Shown one piece after another: positions 1-37,769 of a DNA stretch of 64,000 bases. The position numbers were made by a program, and so were the translations under genes. Every line of letters starts with the position of its first letter. The first letter of the stretch is position 1. This DNA is from Gymnogyps californianus (taxonomy: Eukaryota > Chordata > Aves > Accipitriformes > Cathartidae): contig NC_059475.1 of assembly GCF_018139145.2 (NCBI RefSeq), forward strand, positions 18,356,937 to 18,420,936, given 5' to 3'. The notes under the pieces are model-generated. The model was not told the DNA's origin. It saw nothing but the letters and a program-made list of their open reading frames with translations, and did not search any database.

Positions 1-1632
1 TTAACGAGAGAGAACACAGCTGGTAAAAATGGTGGGAAAACCCAGCTACTCTGACTCACGGCAGATGCAAACTAATTCTCATGAAAATAAGGATTTTACA
101 GTGGTTACCAAAGACTTTCCTAAATTAGGCAGATATTAACAATGGACTGCATGGGGCCTGTTATAGCCTGAATCACACCATGAATGAGAATGAAGGCAAA
201 ACCTTCAGTTTCAGAAATGACACTAGGTTTCTGGCCTCATCCACTGTTTAAAGCTGGTGTGAACACAGAACTGGGAGCTCATTGTCTGAGACATCAGAGC
301 TAGTGACGAAAAGCAAAGAACAAAAGGAAAAAGAGAAAGGAGGGGGGGAAAAAAAAGGGACAGACAAACCTGAATGTTAAAGGAATTAACAGACACCAAC
401 AACAATAGAAAAAATTAGAAAAACTCCTGGCATTCAATTCCTCAGCTGTGTTCTTAATGAATCATTCATACCTGATCTCTCGCAGACAAAAACCTAGCAC
501 AGACAATCCAGGAGAGAGAATTTGCCCACCAAAGCAGACTCTTCCTTGAAGAAGGAATGTGGATTTTAGCCATCGTAATGCAAAATCCTCACAGAGATGA
601 GGTTGCCTTTAACTTCAGCACAGTAAATCAAGGTTAGTCCTCATCTAAATACAACTCTGTTACTCTATTAACACTGTACTTTATACTGTTCTTTTAAAAG
701 TACCAGCTGTCTAAAAAACCACACTCCTCACTTTTCTTTCCACTTCCCGTCCCAGAAGGGGCTTACTAAGCACATTTAAACTTTGAAAAATTAAAAAAAA
801 TCAGATTTCCCATTGTATGTGCCTCTTTAGTTTGACTCCAAGTCCATATGAAGTCTTACGCAGTCTTTAAGATCACACAATGCTCCCCTCACACTGAATC
901 CTTGTCCCAGGATGGAGTAACACTGAGGTTGTGTTGCCAACGGCAATTTTGAGCTTATGGTTTTACAATCATAAACAGCATTCCTTTAATGTAATTTTGG
1001 TATGTGAAGAGGTTTTCTGTCACTGGTTGCATTTCTTTTTTACACAGAGACAGGTAAGCCCAAGAGAAGTCTAAACTATAATATGCTCCTGTTACGAAAG
1101 AAACTCGTAAGAACATGAAGCTCCTTTTCCACTGGGCAACCAACATACGTTTCAGAACCTGGTTTAGCCACAAAGCACGCTTGTTAGACATGACTAAAAG
1201 CTCTCCAAGGAATATGCCTTAGTCTTCTCTGAAATCCAAAAAGCTTTAATAAGAAGTTCCCTACCCTTACAATATATTCTTTCACTTACTGGACATTTCA
1301 GCAATCAACCACACAAGTCAACCTTCCAGCACACAGAGTACAGGGTCAGCATGAAACTCACTGGCAAAGTAGTACCATATGACATCAGATCATAACTTAC
1401 ACACAGACCTCAAACAAATATGGGACTTGAAAACTAACCATTTGTTTGAATTCGATTTTTAGACTAAGTCATTTAAATCTCTTTATACATTGTGGAAAGT
1501 ATTAAAGAAAATGTCATTATTAGAGGACTGGCAGAAATATTCAGCTAACCAGACAATTCACTGAACATTACTTCTAGCTTGGCTGGTTAACAGTCCCTTC
1601 CTCTTTCCCCACAAGCATCCATGTTAACTCAC
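1..1632 (-). other. MRPL23 intron 4 (partial)
   Basis: AT-rich sequence after the exon 4 donor. I looked for the expected C-terminal motifs (FPDLFPEK-like, SWFG-like) on the minus strand and did not find them. No other gene or repeat is recognised. Confidence 0.6.
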
Positions 1633-1706
1633 CAGCTGTACATAGGCAACTTTGTAATCTGGCTTCTTCACTCTCTGATTCTTGTGATTCCTCTTGTTGT
1701 TTGCAC
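1633..1706 (-). CDS. MRPL23: MRPL23 coding exon 4
   Basis: 74 nt between a tgtctgcag acceptor and a gtgagt donor. With one base from exon 3 it gives exactly 25 codons, reading [15 protein letters not shown] then [10 protein letters not shown]. It ends in phase 0, so the next exon should begin with the AHGQ-type sequence of the family; that exon is not in the window. Confidence 0.93.
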
Positions 1707-4700
1707 CTGCAGACATGAAGAGAGCCCCACCTTTTACTTCTCAGGACTTCCAAGTTCCCCAAAGCAAGGCCAAGCTGAAGGGGGACTTCACTAGTTCTGA
1801 TTTATTGTTAAGAGGAATACTCTTTCTTCAGTACCAACACAGTATCACAATTACTAAAACATACTGAAATGGGTAGACACTACTCTCCTCGTTTACAAGT
1901 AGGGAACCAAGGCATCATGAGACTCAGGCTGCTGACAGCCATTGTGCCTTCACGTCACACAAAGTTTGCAAAGAAGCAAGGAGGTAAGTTTTCTGAGTAG
2001 GGGGCCACGAGTGATAAACTGTCCTCCCAACATCAACAGCTTCAGGAAGACAAGGAGGAAATGACCACTAAACAGCTTCAAACTTGTCAATTTTTACTAC
2101 CCAGCTAATGAGCTGGATCTACTGTTTACACACCAGGAAATTACACTCCACATCCAAAAAAACTAAAGCATCTCAACCTTCTGCAAGTATGCTGGTCACA
2201 ACTGAGTGGGAAGTTCAATTTATTCCCTGCATGTTAGGTGGACCTTAAAGCTCTCAATTATTAGACATTCTAACCCCCTTTCCTCTTTTATCCCTGAATA
2301 TACACATTCTTCCGTCACTTCCATTAGCAGTGGGGGATGAAATGGTTATAAGGACAAGCATAAATATTTTTCAGTGCTGTTTGGAACTGCATGTGTTTGG
2401 TATTTAAGATTTAATTCTCTTTTTCACATAAGCATATTACAGATGATCTTTCTGTTTTCTTTTTCTTCTTTTATATGTTCTGAGTTTTACAACCTTATTT
2501 TGAAGCTTTTTCTTTCATTCTCCATTTTTCACTATTACAGCTCTTTTTTCCTGTCCCTTTTTTAAAATCACCCCTACTCTTACCATTAGAAACACATCTA
2601 TCAATTCCTTTGCTAGAGTCACTGAATGAAAAAAGAAAAACTCAGCCATCAAAGATGTCCTAACCAACAAGTCACTCTCCATTTGATTAAGGCACTGCCT
2701 TGTGATCAAAAAGGTAAATAACATGAAAATTATATTTCTGACTTTGCACTGCATCCAAACTGCAGTCAGAGAAGCTCTGGGGAAGGAAGCATTTATACGT
2801 AAAGGTGACCTTATATAAATTTAGCTTATTTCAGTTAGAGATGGGTCCCTCTGCTCCAAGTCAGAGTTCAGCATAACTTAAACTAAGAATGTTTTTTCTT
2901 TTGCTCTTGGGTTGGTTTTACGTTAATTTTTTGGTTGGGTTTTTTTTTTTGTAGGGGTGGCACAGGGGAGAAACACCATGAGTGGAAGCATACAAGTCTG
3001 TAGCAGAAATGTGGTAACGACAGTTGATGAAAAATTGAAAGTTTGCCAAGATGTTTTTCTGACATTATCTACTGGTCTAATAGAACATTTTTCTTTGTTC
3101 TACAAACTTTGCCTTTTGTTAGACCATAACACCACCTCTGTGTGCATGCCACGTAATCTCTACTCACATATTTTTTTTAAAAAGGCTACTGCTGAAAATA
3201 AGTTTAAGTACTAATTTTATTAAAACACATGAAGCAGTTCCTTCTGAAGTGAGACACCCACTGGTCTTCAAGGAGAAATGGTACCAACTACAAAAGCATA
3301 CAGGACAAGCTAGATAACTGTCAAGATGATAAAGCTTTTTAAATTCAGATTTTTCTTCTTAAAACTAAACTTAGGTCACAATCTAATCAAAGCATTCAAA
3401 TATGAAGTGGTGCATATTCATTTGAAGGGACAAATAAACAACTAAGCTGACAGATGTCACCAGCTAAGCATCTGGAACAAAAGTTCGTTGAAATCTAATT
3501 GATGTTTTGATAGGAAAAATCTATTCTGGCTCCACAGGGATGCTGTATTCATTTCTTTGGCTTACTCAACTGCACTTACCATACTGTATCCTGGTCCTCA
3601 CAGCAGCTACTGGCACATTGTATATTTTTTCAAGGTAATTCTTGATATCCACTTTTGTCATTCTAGGCAATGCAAAAACATTTTGGGGAAAGAAAGGAGG
3701 AAAAGTATAAATATTTAAATAAAATAAAACAGAGCCAGAGTATTTATAGACTGGTTGATACTCTGGAATAAATATGTCTCCTCCTTTTAACCAAGGTAGC
3801 TTTCCTGCACAAAGTATAAAATCAACATAGATCACACACTGATACAGCAATTCATTATCCATAAACTCTAACAATGACAAATATTTTATCCTCTGTAGCC
3901 TCAACAGTCAAAACCCCAGATATATTCTGTATTCAGCAAGACTGGGTAGGCTTTCTCACTGCCCGAGCCAAGAATCCTTTCTAATCTTCTGAATAGCATT
4001 TTGTAATCTTTTCAGGACCTGCCACAGGCTTGTGGGCTTTACTGTGTACAATCAGATCGGTCAGGATGAAAGAGTCCTGACAAATACCTGGACATCACCT
4101 CGTTTTCTCTGGATCATTTTCATAAGCACTTCCTTCTTCCTAAGCCTGTCCCTGGGAAGGCTGAGCCTTACTAACACTCAGGAAGAGGACCCAAGCAAAC
4201 TCGTACTTAAATTAGTGCCCTTGCAGCCCTCTAAAAGGTCTCTCCCATGCACAAGCCCCTTCCCCCAGCCCAAAGGGCGCTATCTGGCATTTCGTCTTCC
4301 CACCCCTCAGCTCACCAGACAAGCTGCAGCCCAGGAGGAGGCGACAAGGGGCAGTGTGCCGGGACGTGTGGCACTAGGGGGAGGCTGTGTGCTCTAGAAG
4401 CGGCGGGGGCCCCTCTGCACCCCCCGGGCGGCGCTGGGCCCTTTCCGCGGCAGGGCAGGCCCAGACCCGCGACGGCTCCCGCTGCGGGGGGCTATGCCGT
4501 GCCGTGCCCCGTTCCCCCGCCGCCCCCGCACTCACTCCATGGAGACGCGGAACTGGACGGTATCCTCGGGCTGCGGCACGCCGGGCCGCACCGCCAGCAT
4601 GAAGAAGTTGGGCCGGAAGATCCGCAGCTGCGGGCCGCCCAGCTGGAACAGCGGGTACCTGCGGGAAGACGACGACGCTGCTGACTGACTAACCGGCACC

Positions 4701-4805
4701 CCCACACCGCCACCGCCACCGCCGCCGCCCCGACCCGAGCCCGCCCAGCCTCCCCCCCGCCGCGGCCCGGCCCGCTCACACGGCCTTCCTGGCCCCCGTC
4801 GCCAT
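1633..4805 (-). CDS. MRPL23: MRPL23, mitochondrial ribosomal protein L23 (uL23m), partial CDS: join of 4 exons, 3' end outside window
   Basis: Encodes a protein of the mitochondrial large ribosomal subunit (uL23 family) that sits near the peptide exit tunnel. Seen: four exons in one continuous frame, 4780-4805, 4536-4658, 3580-3662 and 1633-1706, all with GT/AG borders. Recognisable stretches are [48 protein letters not shown] and [12 protein letters not shown], all matching vertebrate MRPL23. The Met at 4805 is chosen because it lies in the CpG island and its exon joins in frame (phase 2) to give AVYPL; the human protein reads VVYPL after a shorter leader. The C-terminal part after VQL is not found down to base 1, so the final exon(s) should lie left of the window. 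Its neighbour TNNT3 is on the same strand about 1 kb upstream, as in mammals. Confidence 0.95.
1707..4535 (-). other. MRPL23 introns 2 and 3 (1707-3579 and 3663-4535)
   Basis: Non-coding sequence flanking exon 3 (3580-3662). There are short T-rich and A-rich runs (for example around 2941-2952) and no recognisable element. GC content rises sharply above about 4340 where the promoter CpG island begins. Confidence 0.65.
3580..3662 (-). CDS. MRPL23: MRPL23 coding exon 3
   Basis: 83 nt between a ttgcctag acceptor and a gtaagt donor. It reads [20 protein letters not shown] then VRTRIQY and one base of a Gly codon. [12 protein letters not shown] is the most conserved block of the protein. Confidence 0.95.
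4536..4658 (-). CDS. MRPL23: MRPL23 coding exon 2
   Basis: 123 nt between a cttcccgcag acceptor and a gtgagt donor. It completes Val and reads [19 protein letters not shown], later [12 protein letters not shown], ending with two bases of a Glu codon. This is the family signature of mitochondrial uL23. Confidence 0.95.
4780..4805 (-). CDS. MRPL23: MRPL23 coding exon 1
   Basis: Encodes MATGARKA plus two bases of the next Val codon, followed by a gtgagc donor. The leader is a little longer than in human MRPL23. The 5'UTR lies in the GC-rich region to the right, and its exact start cannot be read. Confidence 0.85.
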
Positions 4806-5194
4806 GGCCGAGGCCCCGCTCGGAAGCGGCGCGGCGCCAGAGCGGCTCCCAGCGGGGCGGCGGCGGCAGCTCTCGCCCCCTGCTGGCGCGGAGGAGCGCC
4901 GCGCGGCAGGGTGGGGGTTGTGTGAAGGGGCTGTGAGGGAGGATGGGGGTGTCTGACCGCCCCACGCCCCGGCGGTCCCCTCCTCACGGCTGCCCCCCGC
5001 AACCACAGCCGGCCCCGGGGCTCGGCCGCCCCCTGGGCCCACTCGGGGGGGGACACAGCCTTGGGGCAGGGGAGAGTTCTGCAGAGGAGCCGCAAGGCCA
5101 AGGGGCGAGGGGGGGAAGCGCCTGCAAAATGGTGCCTCAGTGGGAATTTGCAGCCTTGGCTGTGTTTCACGCTGTCTTTTCCTCGTGGTTACAG

Positions 5195-5690
5195 GAGGGA
5201 GGTGATTCTCCTCCTCTGCTCCTCTCTGGTGAGACTCCAGCAGGGGTGCTGCCTCCAGCTCAGGGGTCCCCAGCACAAGACAGGCATGGGCCTGTTACGG
5301 TGGGTCCAGAGGAGGGCCACAAAAATGGTGGGAGGGCTGGGACACCTCCCTTGTGAGGAAAGGCGGAGAGAGTTGGGGTTGTTCGGCCTGGAGAAGAGAA
5401 GGCTCCAGGGAGACCTTATTGTGGCCTTTCAATACTTAAAGGGGGCTTATAAGAAAGACAGAGAGAGACTTTTTACCAAGACCTGTTGTGACAGGACAAG
5501 GGGCAACAGCTTTAAACTGAAAGAGGGTAGGTTTAGATTGGACATAAGAAACTTTTTACGATGAGGGTGGTGGGACACTGGGTCAGGTTGCCCAGAGAAG
5601 CTGTGGATGCCCCATCACACTGGAAGTGTGCAAGGTCTGGTTGGACAGGGCTTTGAGCAACCTGATCTAGTGAAAGATCAAATGATCAGC
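5195..5690 (+). mobile_element. CR1 retrotransposon fragment (5'-truncated, plus orientation)
   Basis: Reads as the 3' part of a bird CR1 LINE: a block translating with RWVQRRATKM, then REL.LFGLEKRRLQGDL, FQYLKGAYKKD and DIRNFL, followed by the typical 'ggttgcccagagaagctgtg' segment and 'ggacagggctttgagcaacc'. The reading is open only in part. It lies between the MRPL23 promoter and the TNNT3 poly(A) site. The exact left edge is uncertain. Confidence 0.9.
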
Positions 5691-5710
5691 TGGATCAAAT
5701 GACATTAAAT

Positions 5711-5738
5711 AAGGATTTGGACCAATGCCCAAATCCTT
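5711..5738. repeat. 10-bp perfect inverted repeat (hairpin)
   Basis: AAGGATTTGG at 5711-5720 is the exact reverse complement of CCAAATCCTT at 5729-5738, with an 8-nt loop. It lies between the CR1 end and the TNNT3 poly(A) signal. No function is assigned. Confidence 0.7.
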
Positions 5739-5814
5739 GCAAAATGGGATGCCATTAAATAAAGTATGAAACACCGTTCCAGAGAGCTGTCATTGGAGTA
5801 GGTACTGGTCACGC

Positions 5815-5820
5815 TTTATT
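5815..5820 (-). promoter_or_regulatory. TNNT3: TNNT3 poly(A) signal
   Basis: AATAAA on the minus strand (tttatt on plus), about 320 nt past the TNNT3 stop codon. Cleavage is expected 10-30 nt further, near 5790-5805. Confidence 0.8.
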
Positions 5821-6140
5821 TACAAAATCCAGATATTTGTACACAGCAATCTATAGGACAGCATAGGGCTAGTATCAGGAGGATAAAGGACATGCTCAGC
5901 AGGAATTGAAGATGCCAGCAAGGAGTCATCTCAGTTCCATAGGGAACCTGCTTCCTTTTGACTGAGGAAGCCGCCAGACCCCTCCAGGAAGAAAAAGAAA
6001 AGCAGCAGCAATAGCCAACCCAGGCTGATGTTGCGATTTTTGTTATCGTTGAGGCGTGGGAACACAAGTGATTGGTGAAGAAAGAAAGAGGAGACCAGCA
6101 GGGTTTCAGCATGCCACTAAGGGCCATCCTGCCTGGTTCT

Positions 6141-32596
<26,456 letters not shown>

Positions 32597-32611
32597 GTTG
32601 GCAACGAGTTT

Positions 32612-35600
32612 CTAGACAAAAGATGAAGAGAAGAAAAAAAAAAGAAAAAAAAGGTGTTATTAGTGAGAGTGCCTCCTAAAAAATGCCAAGGCAGGAGCAG
32701 ATGGGTTGACATTTGAGGACGAAAGCCAGGCACCTGCCTTCCCACCCAGCAGCCAATCCCCCACCAACACTGCCATTTTCGGGAGCAGCACAGACCTTTG
32801 CTCGCCAGGTCAGAGGAGAAGGAGAGGGGAAGAGGAAAAGATCATCTGGAAAGACATGCCCTGTCAACTCAGCTGCTTCCCACAGGCAGACCCAGGGGGC
32901 GAAACCTGGACCCGGCTTTAAGTTACAAAACCCCCAGAGCTCAGGGAGGTGGGCCAGGGTGTCCTCTCGCACCCATCTGACATTTCCATCGCTCCAGCAA
33001 GATCAGAGAAATTTTTCCTTCTTTTACAGTACCACAAGTGGGAAGGCGCCAGCTCCAAAGTATTAGTCAGAGCTAAAAAAAATAACTGAAACTACCAATA
33101 TACCCAGAGATAACTACTTATTTGTCAGCACTCAAAAGTGTGTCTGGTTTATACAGCTGATGAATGAACAAACAAACAATTATCTGTTCATTAGTTTAAG
33201 ATTAAAACTGGCCAAATGCCTGGTTAGGCAATTCACATCAGTATAACCAGTTGTATTTATTGCAACCAATCCTTGCACTGCAGGGCAGAAATTAACCCAT
33301 CCATGGCGCTGTCATGGCTTGCATTTCTGCGCAGCCCGAGTCGAGGCTGCGTGCAGACCACCGCCCGTAGAGAGCTGCAGCCAGGGAAGTGCGAGGGCTG
33401 GATATGGCCACTCTGCTGATCTTTGCTGGACCCCAAATGCGTGTATCGGAGCCTCAGCTGGAGTCAGAGGGAGTGGTGCTGCTATTTGGGGAGCATCGTG
33501 GTAATATCGCATGCTGTGCTGGGTTCGGTGATGGCAGCGGTGCAATACTATGGCTCTCCTAAAAGCATCAGCTGCCCTGAGGAGGTGGGGAAGGGCCCCC
33601 CGAAACTTCCTCCAAATCTGTGGTGGGTCTTAAATTAGAAAGTCAGGCTCCTCCTCACGGGAAACCCAAACCATTACTTTCATGACTTCATTACTCAGCT
33701 GATATATGAGAGATGTCTTGAAGGAGCAGGTGGGCTGACTTAGGTTCAAAAGAAACAACTGCAGCTCAAGCAGCTTTCTATTTCAGAGGAAGGCAGTAAT
33801 CCCATAGGCTCCAACCCTGCCCTATAAGGGATTCTCTCCATTCCCCAGCAATGACCCTGGGCACCACGCATTAACACCAACAGGATTTAAAACCCCCATG
33901 TTCTAAGCAGCAATAAACAGCCAGCATTTTTTCTTCTAGTTCCTTATTTATCCTCTTTCTGAAATTCAGTATTGCCCTGAAAGTAGTGCCAGCAATGGCT
34001 GTGTTATGACCCAATCTGAATAGCTGGATGGGAGGATGATTTATTGCTAGGACAAATGAGATTTGGGTTCAGTGATCTCTTGGTCCCAGGCTGCTTTTAA
34101 CTTGGTAGCTGTGATTGCCCACTCCTCGAGTGCAACAGCCATCCCAAGGAGTACTTTGGGGACTCTAACCCTATCAGGTAGGAGGAATCTGGCAGGAATT
34201 TCGTGTTTGGGAGGAATTTCAGCTCTGCAAGAGGCTTTTCTTCTGCATTGATTCCTGCTGCTTCTTCTGTTACTTACTTGGATGCTACAGCACCTCTGGT
34301 CTCTCTCCGCTGGTCTTTTTTAACTAGATCATCAAATCTTCAGGATAAAGACTTCCACTTGCTATCTGCACAGTGGCTAGCAGGTTTGCAATCTCATTTC
34401 AGCCTCCAAAAATTATTCAAACTAATCATTAGTAATAATGCTTGACAGTATGTTGGTTTATGCAGTGGGACAGCAGAGCTTCTCCTGGCAAAAGCCCATA
34501 GAGGGAACATGCCGGATGCCCAGCTGTTGCCTTCTTCCAAAATGCATGATCTGTAAAGACTCAGGGCAATGGCCAATCCTCCCGTGGATTCTACCTTTAA
34601 TTTATAAACCCAGATTTCCTTCTTCCCAAGGTGGAGGAAAAAAAAAGACAACTTTTAAAGGGCTTTGGGCTAAACTCTCCTTCCCTCTCACTCCAGTGAG
34701 AAGAGTAATTCTGCTCAATGATGGAGAAGAAATCAGCTCAAGAGCCCTGCGTATGCATACAGAGAGCAAACGTCTATTCGGTGTAGGGTAGGCACGTAAC
34801 GCAGCGCATGCTGTTCTTTCCAAGGCAAATGAAGTCAACGGGAGTCTTTGCAATCAGGCTTTCCATTAACAGTTATTGGAATGAGCTCATCTAGTCTCCA
34901 ATTTAGCTCTAAGGACATCTTGCCGAGGGTTGTCACATTGACTGTTCCCCTACACCCTTCCATATTTGTTAATCCAAGCGCTGCAAATGCGAATGGGATT
35001 TTGCATGGCATCTGTCCGCATGCTATAAAAGCGGAGCGAGAATGCCAGCATCCCTGACACCATAAGACCCTAACCCTGAGGGGGTTTCTGGGCCCCAGAT
35101 AAAATGAATTAATAACAAGTGCATTGGCAGACTCTGAGCAGAAATGAGCGAGACACAGAAACTCCACAGGTGAGGGTAGGGGGGACAAAAAAATCCAGGG
35201 GGAGATGCAGATTTCAGCCTTGCAAGGGCCAAACATTCAGACAAGTTTGGCTGCTCTGTCGGGAGGAGCTGGCATTTAAGGCTGTAGCTGGCTGCCACTG
35301 CCCTGGCCGAAAAGGTCTCGCCTCAAGAAGAACAAGGTGTCTGTCCATTTTGTGGCATTCAAAAGCCATCTAGTCCCTCAAAGCCAGGGGCAAAACGCAG
35401 ACCATCATAGCAACAGCCACCTGAGACAAGAAAGGCTCTTTGATGCCCAGCACTGTCCACGTAGCTAACTCTGTCATCAAAGCAGCCAACAAAACCAAAC
35501 CATATTTACATCCAAAAGGCAATAAAGCAAGCAATCTGCTAAGAGCAGTATTTTGTGCCGTTAGGATTAAGTTCACTGAAGGCAATGGAAAGTCTCCAAC

Positions 35601-37640
35601 TGGTTTAGGATTACCCTTCGGTGGAAATTACTTTACACTCAGCAAATGCATCCTAAGATTAAGGCTGTTAGCACCTTAAGGCAATAACTGGGTTTTGTTT
35701 GTACAGTGGCAGAAAAACGGGGTCTGGACTTGACTGAGGTTTAAGGATGTAATAAAATCAGTTAGTTAATACTGCCCACCATTGGGAAGGAAATCAAAGC
35801 ACATGGGAAAGTTTTGCCAGACTAAAAACTTCCTGCCTTCTCCCACCCCTTAAAGGTGAAAGCAAAGGTTATTATTTTCTGCATTTTGTTCAAGCTAAGC
35901 AGGTCACAGCTGGAAGGACAAATACCCCAATCCTCATCAGCCCCAGGTGGGCAGGAATGCTGCGTCCCTTTTGGCCCCAAATGCTCCTGCCCTTGGCTGA
36001 AAGAGCAGAGCCAGCACATCCCAAGAAGCCTCTTAGCAGCTGAGAATGCACCCGGGAGGGGGAGTGGGCTGCCTTGCACCTCGGGCCATCCCTTGAAATA
36101 ACCCACCCGTCAATCATCCCCTCCCAAGCCAGGCCATACAAGGGAGGCAAGGTAGCAAGAGCCATATGGAAAGGGGGGAGGACAAAAGTGGCCATGCATG
36201 GGCAATGGGACCTGGCAGGGTCAGCTATCAGGCAAGGACTAGGGGTATGATCTACCAAGCACCACACGGCCACGCTTTCCCAGCAGGAGCCACTGCAAAC
36301 CCACAGCATCTATTTTTTTATATACACACATATATATATTTAAAAATATATGTATTATATGTATCTATTAAATATATAAATATATACGTATACTTTTCTA
36401 TATAAAAAGTATATACATATACTTTTTTTAATATCTATTTCTTCCATCCATCTGCCTCTTCCCTTTTTTTCTGAACTGCTCAGTACTTTCCAGCAGAAAG
36501 TGTTTCTCTCCCCGGGGGCTGGAGACTGAAGCACCCACCACAGCGCTGCTGCTGCTGAAACAGGGTAGCAGGACCCAAGCAGTGCTGCAGGCTCCACCGA
36601 CACATAGCAAAATCCCAGTTCTCTGCCCCAAAACGTGCCCTTTATCCTTGTCTTCAGGGTGATATGATCTGTCTGATCCCTGCATGGGGTTTGCTAGGAA
36701 CAACAAGGCTGAGACAGAGACTAAAAGACAACGACCATGCTTAGCTTATATCCCCTGCCTTTCCTCTGGTCTTGTGCCCATGTGGAACAGCTGCCTGCCC
36801 TGGCAATCGCCTATGGCCTCACCGGAGCTCCCCCACGCCAGTGGCACAGCTCCCACCCAAATCGCTGGCATCAGAGCCACCTGTGCTGGTGACACTCCTG
36901 CCTTTGCAGGATACCCCTCACCCCAACAGCAAGGAGCTCTGCCCCGCAGGGCAGCTGCAGGCTGATGGGGGAGATGCCACCCACGTAGGGGGGAGTCACC
37001 CGCACTAGGTGGGCAGGCCAGCAAAGCGCAGGGGTTTGAAGCCATGCATATAGGGAGCATCCCATCACCGCTCTGAATTTAACCCCCTCCTTCTGCCCCT
37101 CTGCGCACACAGGGAGTTTCTCTTCCAATTTTCTTCTTTTCTGTGGGAGGGGGCAGTTTTCCATGACCACATTTGTGTTTCTCAGGTCTCCCTCTAGCCC
37201 CACACCCCACAGCCCTCCTTGCCTGCCAGCAGCTCCCCAGCAGTCCTGCCCTTCATCCCTCCCTGCCTCGGCCATCGCTTTCTCTGGGTGACAGGGAAAG
37301 GAAGGTCAGCACTTCCCTCCCACTGCTGGAGGGAGTTTTCCTGAGTGCCCCGAGAGATGCCACTTCATTCCCAGCCCCACACCTTGGTTTTGGAAGGGTC
37401 TTTTCTCCCACCACCAATCCTTGAGAGTTCAGAGCACCCGAATCCCTGTCGGTGACATGAGCCTCATGCGACACCCAACGAAAGCCAGGAAGGAAAAGTG
37501 CCTTTTCCTTAGGATCCTGTGCTGGATCCCAGATCCTGTGGACTCCAACCTTCCTCTGATGCTCCTCCATTCAAACCAAGGCTCAGCCCCTCTGCGGTTT
37601 TACCCCCCAGGCAGCATCCCTCGCAGGGGCTCCCTCTTAC
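32612..37640 (-). other. TNNT3 intron 1 (5 kb, 5'UTR intron)
   Basis: Separates the 5'UTR exon from the ATG exon. It contains E-box CAGCTG sequences (near 33155 and 33698), a plus-strand TATAAAAG at 35024-35031 and the AT tract at 36311-36435. No exon is seen. Confidence 0.6.
36311..36435. repeat. AT-rich low-complexity tract in TNNT3 intron 1
   Basis: About 125 bp dominated by TATA/ATAT and T runs. It is a simple-sequence tract with no coding. Confidence 0.8.
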
Positions 37641-37705
37641 CTAGGAGGAGCGGAGCGAAGCACCGAGCTCCCTGCTGAACAGGACGGGCAGGCTGGGATC
37701 TGCAA
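37641..37705 (-). other. TNNT3: TNNT3 exon 1 (5'UTR only)
   Basis: A consensus donor (ctcctag then gtaagagg) ends the exon at 37641. The TATA box at 37732-37737 places the transcription start about 30 nt downstream, near 37705. There is no ATG-based coding. The right edge is an estimate. Confidence 0.65.
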
Positions 37706-37731
37706 GCGTCCCAAGGTGATGCAGCTCTCAA

Positions 37732-37769
37732 CTTATAGTGACATTTGATCGTCTGGAAGAGCCGATTGG
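37732..37769 (-). promoter_or_regulatory. TNNT3: TNNT3 core promoter: TATA and CCAAT boxes
   Basis: Minus strand TATAAG at 37732-37737 and CCAAT at 37765-37769, in correct order and spacing for a tissue-specific promoter. Further upstream is CTATATTTAC at 37965-37974, one base off a MEF2 site, and an A-rich tract. Confidence 0.65.

Larger units (their letters stand above)
4340..5120. promoter_or_regulatory. MRPL23: CpG island promoter of MRPL23
   Basis: Very GC-rich with many CG dinucleotides, in contrast to AT-rich DNA on both sides. It spans coding exons 1 and 2 of MRPL23 and the region just upstream of its start codon. No TATA box is seen near the start. This is the usual promoter type for a housekeeping mitoribosomal gene. 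Confidence 0.8.

Noticed and set aside
955..1191. Minus-strand frame with a NLFTY motif, considered as the MRPL23 last exon
   Set aside because: It lacks the FPDLFPE and C-terminal motifs and has no fitting acceptor phase.
4247..5276. Several overlapping open frames of 130-210 codons on both strands
   Set aside because: They come from CpG-island composition. Only the segments matching MRPL23 exons 1 and 2 are coding.
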